Position numbers and translations under genes: made by a program
Notes under the pieces: model-generated
Databases searched by the model: none
What the model saw: the letters and a program-made list of their open reading frames with translations, nothing else
What the model was told of the DNA's origin: nothing
NCBI GenBank assembly: GCA_037127255.1
Contig: JBANSL010000003.1
Coordinates: forward strand, 18,603,314 to 18,667,313
Length of the DNA: 64,000 bases
Source of the DNA: Persicaria tinctoria
Taxonomy: Eukaryota; Streptophyta; Magnoliopsida; Caryophyllales; Polygonaceae
Direction: 5' to 3'
Part shown: positions 56,728-64,000 of the stretch, in pieces
Numbering within the stretch: the stretch's first letter is position 1
Layout of the letters: each line of letters opens with the position of its first letter

Positions 56728-57930
56728 TTGCTTTCAAGTAGGGCATTCTCTAGAGAAATGACCCCTACCAAATCACTTGAAGCACTTGAGGTCTCGACTC
56801 TCGAGTACGGAATTCAGATTTACCCCTTGGAATCGGAACATTAGGCTTGTTGCTTCTTGGGTCTTAGGCTAGTGGTTGGGTTTCTCGCCATGTGGATGGC
56901 CTAGAAGGCTCACTTCTTGGCTTATTTGGATATGGAGTTGATGTAGTTCTTGGACTAGGATTTGAGCTCCAAGGTTTCGAGCCATGTGTTCCCTTTCTCC
57001 GTTGAAGGTTTTGCTACACTTGGTTAGTGTAATGTAGCACCTCCTCAACTTGACTTCCTGTGCCAAAACGCTGCATTTCAACATGTGAAACAATATCTAA
57101 ATTCAGTCTACCAATAAATTTTGAAATATAGCTTTCGGGAAATCGGATTCCCGATCTAAAAACAAGATGCTTGAGTTCCTTGTAGATCTCATCGAGAGTG
57201 CGGGAGCCTTGCTTGATGCTTTCCAATTTGACTTGGACACGATCCACATAATCTTCGGGCATAGATCGATCTTTCTCTTAGGGTTGTTTTGAGATCCTCC
57301 CAAGTGGTGATAGGAGGGTATCCCATATATGCTCTCTCTTGCTTTTCTTCTTGTCACCATGAGTATGCAAAATCTGAAAAATGAATGGTAGCAACAACCA
57401 CCCTTTGAGCATCATGGTAACCATAGTAATAAAAAATGGACTCAACTTTGGACTCCCAATCCATGTATGCCTCAACATCGAAAGTTCAGGCAAATTGAGG
57501 GATGGTAAGCTTGACGCCATGGTGTTGATCTCGCCCCATATCTTAGCGATACTCACACTCCTCATTTCGGTACCTCCTATGAAACATGTCATCACATCTA
57601 GCACGTTGAGCTTGTTGTGGATTGTATCGGGGCATCCTAAGTGGTTGGGGTTGTTGCGGGTGCGGTGGATCTTGAGCATAATGAGCTCGTGGATGCTCCT
57701 TACGATCATTAACACTTATGTTATCATCAAAATCAGTTTGGTAATTAAGTGGTCGTCGGGACATTTGGGGCCATGTCTCATTGTGAGGGCCTCTTGTTTG
57801 ACCACACCTTTGTGGAGTCCCATTGGGCTCGCTCTTATGCCCGGGGTCATGTGGCTCATCATTTCTGTCATTCGTTCTAGTACCACTAAGTCTTTGCTCA
57901 ATCCTTTCATCTAGGGCTCTCAATAGGTCA
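56728..57930 (-). pseudogene. Gypsy gag, frameshifted
   Basis: 57543-57923 encodes the basic, arginine-rich Gag N-terminus; 57014-57262 encodes VKLESIKQGSRTLDEIYKEL and GRLNLDIVSHVEMQRFG from the Gag core. The zinc knuckle near 56740-56790 reads CFK, stop, FGRGHFSREC, with TGA in place of the second cysteine codon. Confidence 0.75.
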
Positions 57931-57945
57931 GTCCTAAACTCCTAG

Positions 57946-58380
57946 TATTACTTACTCAACCCATGTTTCCCAGTGATGTGTTAAATTTCGGTATGTTGGT
58001 TCATAGGTCTCTATCTTAAAGCGGGAGAAAGAGTTGATTCAGAATTCTGAAATAAGAGCATGTGATGAAGTCCGTGATTTGTCTGAGAGGGTTCATCGTC
58101 TCAAGGTATGTGGTAGGTAGTATGTTGATTCATTGCTTCATTTTTTTCCCCATCTAATTCATTGTTTCTTTATGCTTCATTCATGTTTTCCCTTATCTTT
58201 ATTATTGGAAACGGCAGGAAGCCAGAGCTGCAAAGATGAAATTGAAAGAGCATACAAATCATGTCGAGGTTTGTTTTTTCATGATTTTTTTAAGGTTGCT
58301 TATTCATGAAATTTCTGTATAGCATAAGGCCACTATCCTTCCCTGTATTACTTACTCAACCCATGTTTCCCAGTGATGTG
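57946..58380 (+). repeat. 35-bp direct repeat at the gypsy/pseudogene junction
   Basis: TATTACTTACTCAACCCATG then TTTCCCAGTGATGTG occurs at 57946-57980 and identically at 58346-58380. The second copy lies in an intron of the NUA-like pseudogene, while the first abuts the end of the gypsy remnant. Confidence 0.9.
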
Positions 58381-58894
58381 GGTTCTAAAGGCCTATTACT
58401 TTTCTAATTCTGTTATCGTCTTTCTGTGAGTTAAGAGTTGCAGCCCTTTTTATGTATCATTTACTCAACTTATTCAACTGCAGAAATAATGGGTTGAGGC
58501 AAAGAAAGAACTCCAGCTCGAGCGTGATAATGCCAGAGTCCTATCTCTTGATCGTGACAGCTCTATAAGAGATGCAATGAGACAAATTGATCAAATGGGA
58601 AAGGAGTTGGCTAGTGCTTTACAAGCCACTACAGTGGCTGGGACAAAAGCTGCAGCTTTTAAGGTTTCTATTACTTCATAGTTCATATAATTTTGTCACC
58701 AACCACTAAATTTCTCTGTTATTTAATTGCTGAAAATCAGAAGGTAAATGAACCCTACGAAATAGTGTTGATGATTTAAATTTTGTCTAATACTTTCTTT
58801 GTAGTTATGGTAAGTTAGTTTTTTATACTTCTTTTTGTACTTCCAGGCACAATGTTCTGATCTTGAACGAAAGTTGAAGACTTCTTATATTAAG
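58007..58894 (+). pseudogene. Fragment of a nuclear-pore anchor (NUA/TPR-like) gene, four exons
   Basis: Exons at 58007-58105, 58218-58268, 58484-58663 and 58847-58894, each with AG/GT borders. They encode KREKELIQNSEIRACDEV then RDLSERVHRLK; EARAAKMKLKEHTNHVE; WVEAKKELQLERDNARVL with MRQIDQMGKELASAL; and CSDLERKLKTSYIK. This order matches the coiled-coil part of plant NUA, the TPR homologue of the nuclear basket (compare AKKELQEER and VEEMGKELA in the family). TAA interrupts exon 3 just before the WVEAKKEL motif, and only about 130 residues of a roughly 2000-residue protein are present. The nearby Helitron-type 3' terminus at 59654 makes capture by a Helitron plausible; the element's 5' end was not found. 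Confidence 0.7.
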
Positions 58895-59626
58895 GTATTT
58901 CACATTCTTGGGAAGGAGAAGGGGAATCAGGATATATGTTTTAAATAATATGAAAAGGATCTTTGTTTATTATCCAAAAGATCATCATGTTGAGGATGAC
59001 TTTTGAGCGACCGAGGAAAGCGTGATTTGTTAATTCTTTTCTTACTTTGGATTGTTCATTGAATATGAAATTGTGAACTTCCCCTCTAGATTTAAGTGTT
59101 TATTAGAACTTTGACTTTTTTCTTATGTAAATTCATTTCAATTATAATTTTGCCAGATTATGCCACCTTTGAGCATACGGCATCATGTATTTGATGATTG
59201 TGCTGATACATTGTTGCTGGTTTGATTTTAATGTAGACTTATGAGACGTGTCACATAATGAAGGAAGTAAGAGAATAGGGATTCAGAATTGCTGGTGACG
59301 TATCGATTCGCAATGGCGTCCTTAGCAATCTTTGTTTAATCATTTCCTGTTTAATTCTGTTCAAAATCTCAAAATCTCCAACCTGTTGCATCTATTGGCT
59401 ACTTCTCTATCCGAATTTGTTTGTTGTTGCTGGTGTTTATTTTGATTTTTTTTTTCTGTTTTGTGCATCTGTTCGAATCAGTGAGTTGTTACCATATGTA
59501 GCTATGAAAGCTCCTTTCATCAGCATTTGATGTCAGTCATTATTCAAGCATTAACTTGCATCTAAGATTTGTTTATATTTTATTTCGTCGTTCCTTATAA
59601 TAAATATTCTTTTTTTTTCGTTGCAA
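58895..59626. other. Spacer after the NUA-like fragment, no gene recognised
   Basis: Intron-like and AT-rich sequence with no further recognisable exon; probably the 3' side of the same captured segment. Confidence 0.4.
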
Positions 59627-59654
59627 CCGCGCCATGGCGCGGGTATTCCACTAG
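59627..59654 (+). mobile_element. Helitron-type 3' terminus
   Basis: CCGCGCCATGGCGCGG forms a perfect hairpin, followed by GTATTCCACTAG and then T. This is the same architecture as the complete Helitron ending at 24925. A matching TC 5' end was not located, so the element's extent is open. Confidence 0.65.
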
Positions 59655-59869
59655 TTTTTTTTAAACGTGATCTGAATGAAACGCGGTCAGACCGCGTTTC
59701 TCTGACTTCCCTACAAATTTTCAATATTTTTGTAAATATTTTCAATGTGCGAATTTTTTCGTAATGTTTTATTTTTCTTTGAATATTTTGAAAAAAAATT
59801 CTATTAAAGAAGCACTCAATAAAAATATTAAAAACATTGAAATTGAAGGAGACGATTAATGCATTATTA

Positions 59870-60142
59870 ACGCACTCTTGGGCTCTTGGAATTACCCATG
59901 GGAGATCGAAATGCTCATCTCGGACTCCCGACTGGACTCGCTGAAATTTTCTTCAGTCCGTATTCGTCATGTGGTCAGAGAAGTTAACAATGTTGCGGAT
60001 AGAATGATCCACCAAGACATTTAACCACTAACGCCAACCTTAACTCCGATATAGAATTGCAAGTTCTCCTGTGTGCTCTAGGCTGGACTACACGTAGCCC
60101 GATCTAATCACTTTCTATTATTAAAAAAAAAAAAAAAAAAAA
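59870..60142 (+). pseudogene. 5'-truncated L1 LINE tail with poly(A)
   Basis: Encodes SDSRLDSLKFSSVRIRHVVR and EVNNVADRM, the end of the LINE RNase H domain, followed by about 100 bp of 3' UTR and an A-run at 60122-60140. Confidence 0.65.
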
Positions 60143-60418
60143 GCGTGACCTTGATGCGGTGCCTGTTGCTGTGGATGCGTTTTAGGCGTGCAATTCACCG
60201 CCCTTGATCTTCCTTTTTCCGGGTCCGGCTAAAGAAAGGAGCGAAAATGCGGGATCGATAGAGTTGAGAATCGAGATCGCCTGCATACGTTTAGTTGCTC
60301 ACTCCGACACTCCAACTCTCCAACTAAAAACCCTGCTCTAAAGTGTAGCTCATTGTTCAACCAGATTTCCCACCCTCGCAAGCTTCTGCGCATCTTCTTC
60401 TCCATCTTCCTCTCTGCA
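60143..60418 (+). promoter_or_regulatory. Upstream region and leader of the transporter gene
   Basis: GC-richer than the preceding LINE tail; includes CTCACTCCGACACTCC and a pyrimidine-rich leader before the ATG at 60419. No clear TATA box. Confidence 0.4.
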
Positions 60419-63171
60419 ATGGAATATCGCAAAATCAAAGACCCGGTTCTCTCTCTCTCTCTCTCTGGTTGCTATTTCCATTTTCCTCATTTTATTTCTA
60501 ATCTGGATGTTTTGATCCATTTCTTCAATGCGGAGCTTTTAGCTGCGAATTCTTTGTTATTGGTGGATCAATTTTATGTTCTCATTCCTTTTAGGGTTGT
60601 ATTGTATGTATCTTGGGCGTCGGGAACTCTGGTCGATTTCATTCGAGATAAATCTATCACCGGGCAAATTATTTGGAGTTTCGATTCCCATTGTTAGAGA
60701 TTCAATTTGTTTGTGGTTTAGGGATTGGGTTATTAGGGCGTTTCAATTGTTCTTGAAGAATATTTATGATATGTGGTTGCAAATCGATAAAAGCATAACC
60801 ACGCACCATACACAAGGACATGATTGTGTTGAAGCTCCAGGTGTAATTGGCACGGTTATGTATCAAATAGATGGCTTTTTGATCTGCTGTTATTGTGAAG
60901 GTTTTCTGTTATGCATATCTTTGTCTGTGACGAGTCATGATTATGTTTAAATCTTTGCTTTAGGACAAGGATGAAGGTAGTTCAGGTGATGATGTTGAGA
61001 GAGGGAAAGCTCAGTCAGGTTCATTCCTTCCCTAAATTGTTGAGTTTTCCAAGGGTTAAAATTTCTTAACCATCTAGGTCTCTACTGTTTATTGAAGTCT
61101 TATGTATCTATGGTTCAATAATGCAGGTTTGGTCAACAATCTGCCCATATTGAGCAGTGTCACGAGTAACAAATCTCAGTGGAAGCGCAAGTAAGAGCAG
61201 TCCGATGCATTGAACATGTTACTTGATAGATGATTGCCCATTCAGATTCCTTGTTTTTTCTTTGTAGGTCAATTGTTACCCTTGCATTGACTATCCTTAC
61301 AAGTTCGCAAGCTATTCTGATTGTCTGGTCAAAGAGAGCAGGAAAGTATGAGTATAGTGTTACAACTGCAAATTTTCTGGTAAGAAAGCGCCAGTCACTG
61401 ATCGTAATGTAACAAGGAGGAATTAATATAGAGTATTATCTTTTCATAATTTCGTAGGTAGAATCCAAAGCTTGCTTCAAAATGTTGAAAATGTTAGATT
61501 TCTAAACTGAAATCATAGCAGCGGAAACAACTAATCTTGGGAGGATGAAGAACAAAGAGAAGTTTAACATCTTTTCCATATTGTCTTATCAGATTATTCA
61601 AGGAGAAAACAACTATTTAAAGACAAGAGATGACCTTAAAGCTTACAAGAGAAGCTATAAAGTCTTGGAAAATAAAGCTACAAAAGACATAATAACTACT
61701 AGAAAAACACCCTAGTAAATATAAACATAGGATAGAAAATTTAAATTAAAGCAACACATTAAATGCAACCAACACATTAAATGCAACCACCAACCAATGT
61801 TCTAAAAGGCGCTAGGCGGTGGGTGGCCGCCTAGCGCCTAGGCGGCTAGGCGGGTACCTAGGCGGCGCCTAGGCGGACTTAGAACAAACATGATTGTTTC
61901 TTTATATTTTAACACATAACACATATCAATAATTCATATAATGCAATAATAATCTATAATATCACTTATAAACCCAAATTTGTGGTCCTTAACTAACACT
62001 AAAGTGAATAAACGCAAAAATACGTGTCCGACTAGCGACTCTAAGCCTCCTAAAATCCAAAACCATAGATTCGACTCCAAAGCAAATACATCCCGACCAA
62101 TGGGATAAAAAAACCCTAAGTCGACTATCCACATGTCTAGAAGCTAAAATTGAATAATCGTCGGGCTAGGCGGGACTAGGCGGGGTCTAGGCGGGACTAG
62201 GCGGGGTCTAGGCGGCGCCTAGGCGGGACAAGGCAGTGTCTAGGCGGATTTCCGCCTAGAGGCCCGCCTAGGCGTAAAAATTCCTAGGTGGCCTCCCGCC
62301 TAGCGCCCTAGGCGGCGCCTAGGCGCGATATTTAGAACACTGCCACCAACAAACTTGTGACATAAAAGTAAAACCAATTTATCCAACAAAAACCCTTCTA
62401 ATCTGACCATTTAACTAATGTTGGTTGGTGATTGGTTGTAAAGTGTGGAACTAAAGTTTAGCCCTTTTTACATATAGGTGGAAGCTTTGAAATGTGCTCT
62501 TTCATTTTTGGCTTTGACAAGGATTTGGAGAAGTGAAGGTGTTACAGAAGATAACAGGTTTGTGACTTTTGTATATCTTGCTATACCTACAGAATTGCTT
62601 ACTGATGCCCACGAAAGCGTGCCTCTTATGAGATTTATTCTAGTTCAGAAGAATGGAGAGGTTTAAACTCTAAAATCATCCCCCAACAAACTGTCTTTTT
62701 TATGTTGCCTTTCGCTTTTTTAGGACATGCTGCTGAATAAGTGTTCTGTCTTCTCATTTCTGCCAGCGTATGAATAAAAATATCAATATCGAATCTATAA
62801 TACCCTTATTATGTGAAATATTGTTCTTTTGCCATGTTTCTGCTTTGACATTTTCCCATTTATTCTTGTCTATTCTACCTTGGTTGGCTTGGTTTGATTA
62901 GGTTAAGCACTACACTGGCTGAAGTTAGTGTTTACCCAATTCCAGCTGCTCTTTATCTTATCAAGAACTTACTGCAGGTATCTTTACTCTAATTTATTTC
63001 ATTAAAATAAGGAAACAGGACTGCAACTTTATTTACTAACTTTTGCTTTGTTTTCCTCTCGTTTTGGAAGTACTACATCTTTGCATATGTGGATGCTCCA
63101 GGATATCAGATATTGAAGAATCTAAATATCATTAGCACAGGTGTTTTGTACAGGATCATTCTTAAGAGACG
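60419..63171 (+). CDS. CMP-sialic-acid-transporter-like nucleotide-sugar transporter, 5' part (seven exons)
   Basis: Coding exons: 60419-60445, 60964-61018, 61127-61190, 61268-61379, 62478-62557, 62902-62977 and 63071-63171, all GT-AG and phase-consistent; the rest lies beyond the window. The protein starts MEYRKIKD, typical of plant CSTLP proteins, with a short cytosolic tail. Then come KSIVTLALTILTSSQAIL (first membrane segment), WSKRAGKYEYSVTTANF, EALKCALSFLALTRIW, SVYPIPAALYLIKNLLQ, and YYIFAYVDAPGYQILKN then LNIISTGVLYRIILKR. These are the conserved blocks of the NST/DMT family (PF04142). Such proteins exchange nucleotide sugars for nucleotide monophosphate across the Golgi membrane; the plant substrate is not settled, since plants lack typical sialic acids. 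About 170 residues are visible of an expected 320-350. Intron 4 contains a hAT MITE. Confidence 0.92.
61795..62342. mobile_element. hAT-type MITE of the GCCTAGGCG class, 548 bp, in intron 4 of the transporter gene
   Basis: The ends are CAATGTTCTAAAAGGCGC and, reverse-complemented, CAGTGTTCTAAATATCGCGC. The direct repeat CCACCAAC flanks both sides (61787-61794 and 62343-62350), an 8-bp hAT target. Both subterminal regions are arrays of CCTAGGCGG/CCGCCTAGGC and GGGACTAGGC motifs, very GC-rich and self-complementary, around an AT-rich core. Confidence 0.88.
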
Positions 63172-64000
63172 GTAATGCCCCACTCTGCTTGCTCTTGACT
63201 ATTTTATTTTGATGACGTATTCTGAACCTTTGTACAAATTGTTTAAAAAATGAAATACTCTGTTCCTTTACAGTTTTGCTTTAGGACAGATTAATAGACC
63301 TTCCTTCAATATGGTTAAATGCTTTTACTTTGGAAGACCAATTCTTCTCAGTCTCCTTAATTGTTATTTTCCTCCCCCTGTATGATGGCAAGCAAAAGAT
63401 ATCTTAATAAAAAGGGTAAATTGCAACTAATATCCCAACCTTTAGGGATAGTTGCTTTTAATACCCTAACCTTGTAAAATTTCACAAAATATCCTAACAT
63501 ATATCATTAGTTGCACTTAACACCCTGGATGACATTCTTAAATTTAAAAAATTACCCACATCATACAAAAATTACAAAAAATCACCCGTATTCATAAAAT
63601 GTTTTAAATAAACTCCTAATATATTTCAAAATTTGAAATTAAAAAAATCTCTTACAATTTAAGCCCACCCAACCCACCATCCAAAAAAATCTCTTACAGG
63701 TATATAAAATCTACTCCTTTAAAAATATAATATAATTATTTTAGCATTTACTCATTTAATATTTTAATATAATTACTCAAAATAATCAATTATTTATCTT
63801 AAACATAATACTTTTACAAAAATAAAATAATGTAGATTTTAATAAATAAATGGTATGAGATATGATAACCATTTGTAATAAATAGTGACATAATAAAGAT
63901 ATATAAAAAATAATACGGTAAAATTGTTATTGTTTTTACCATATTATTTTTAATATATCTTCATTATATAATTATTTATTGAAAATGGTTATCATATCTT
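63172..64000. other. Intron 7 of the transporter gene with the left end of a TIR element
   Basis: At 63415 GGGTAAATTGCAACTAATAT begins text of the kind seen at the ends of the Mutator-like MITEs (ATCCCAACCTTTAGGG, TTAACACCCTGG). The matching right end would lie past the window. The rest is AT-rich and contains the near-palindromic text AACCATTTGTAATAAATA and ATTTATTGAAAATGGTTATC. Confidence 0.5.

Larger units (their letters stand above)
54086..57930 (-). mobile_element. Ty3/gypsy element, internally deleted and decayed, LTRs not found
   Basis: Minus-strand order from 57930 down: Gag N-terminus (MRALDERIEQRL), Gag core (MPEDYVDRVQVKLES), a zinc knuckle, an aspartic protease region, reverse transcriptase, the RNase H start, the integrase C-terminal half, and the C-terminal tail FNVADLSPFFVGDDEQN. 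Order RT-RNase H-integrase defines Ty3/gypsy. The tail FNVADLSPF...DSRSNPFQ resembles chromovirus-type plant elements, though I see no chromodomain. At least four lesions are visible, so it is dead. Confidence 0.85.

Overview
The window is nuclear DNA from a flowering plant, very probably a eudicot. The genes have plant-specific families (FCS-like zinc finger, plant CK2 beta, DUF271 glycosyltransferase) with canonical GT-AG introns. The intergenic space is AT-rich and packed with plant transposon types. There are no operons, CRISPR arrays or bacterial signals. The species cannot be named from the sequence alone.

Four host genes can be supported. (1) A two-exon FCS-like zinc finger (FLZ/DUF581) gene, + strand, 19613-19969. 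(2) A five-exon casein kinase II regulatory (beta) subunit gene, - strand, 21144-25196, with a Helitron in intron 1 and a partial exon-2 duplication in intron 2. (3) A three-exon DUF271/GT77-type nucleotide-diphospho-sugar transferase gene, - strand, 26539-30836, with a Mutator-like MITE in intron 2. (4) The first seven exons of a CMP-sialic-acid-transporter-like nucleotide-sugar transporter, + strand, 60419 to 63171, running off the window, with a hAT MITE in intron 4. I see no functional link among the four.

Region 1-19 kb is almost wholly transposon. It holds a 5.9-kb CACTA element (2734-8610, 3-bp target duplication CAA) that carries exon-like host gene pieces, one matching COP9 signalosome subunit 3, plus a tRNA-like sequence. 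It also holds a three-layer nest at 9.36-12.32 kb, three copies of one non-LTR 3' module, a tandem-repeat-bearing TIR element, L1 debris, a hAT MITE (15474-16027) and a Mutator-like MITE (17981-18542), both of the last two with exact target duplications.

Region 31-52 kb is a dated nest. A degenerate L1 LINE (about 32.5-36.6 kb, resuming at 51.9 kb) was split by a Sirevirus-like Ty1/copia element (36644-51915, TSD CACAT, two 1010-bp LTRs). That element's reverse transcriptase was in turn split by a non-autonomous LTR element (41522-47194, TSD ATCTT, two 1206-bp LTRs). LTR mismatches counted by eye (about 13 of 1010 and about 5 of 1206) agree with the nesting order. The copia element has an extra ORF after pol, and the inner element has only a zinc-knuckle ORF plus a GC-rich, gene-like first-exon segment.

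Region 52-60 kb holds a broken, internally deleted Ty3/gypsy element on the - strand, a nuclear-pore-anchor (NUA/TPR) pseudogene fragment ending near a Helitron-type 3' terminus, and a truncated LINE tail. The recurring theme is host gene fragments carried inside non-autonomous elements (CACTA, a TIR element, a LARD-like element and probably a Helitron).
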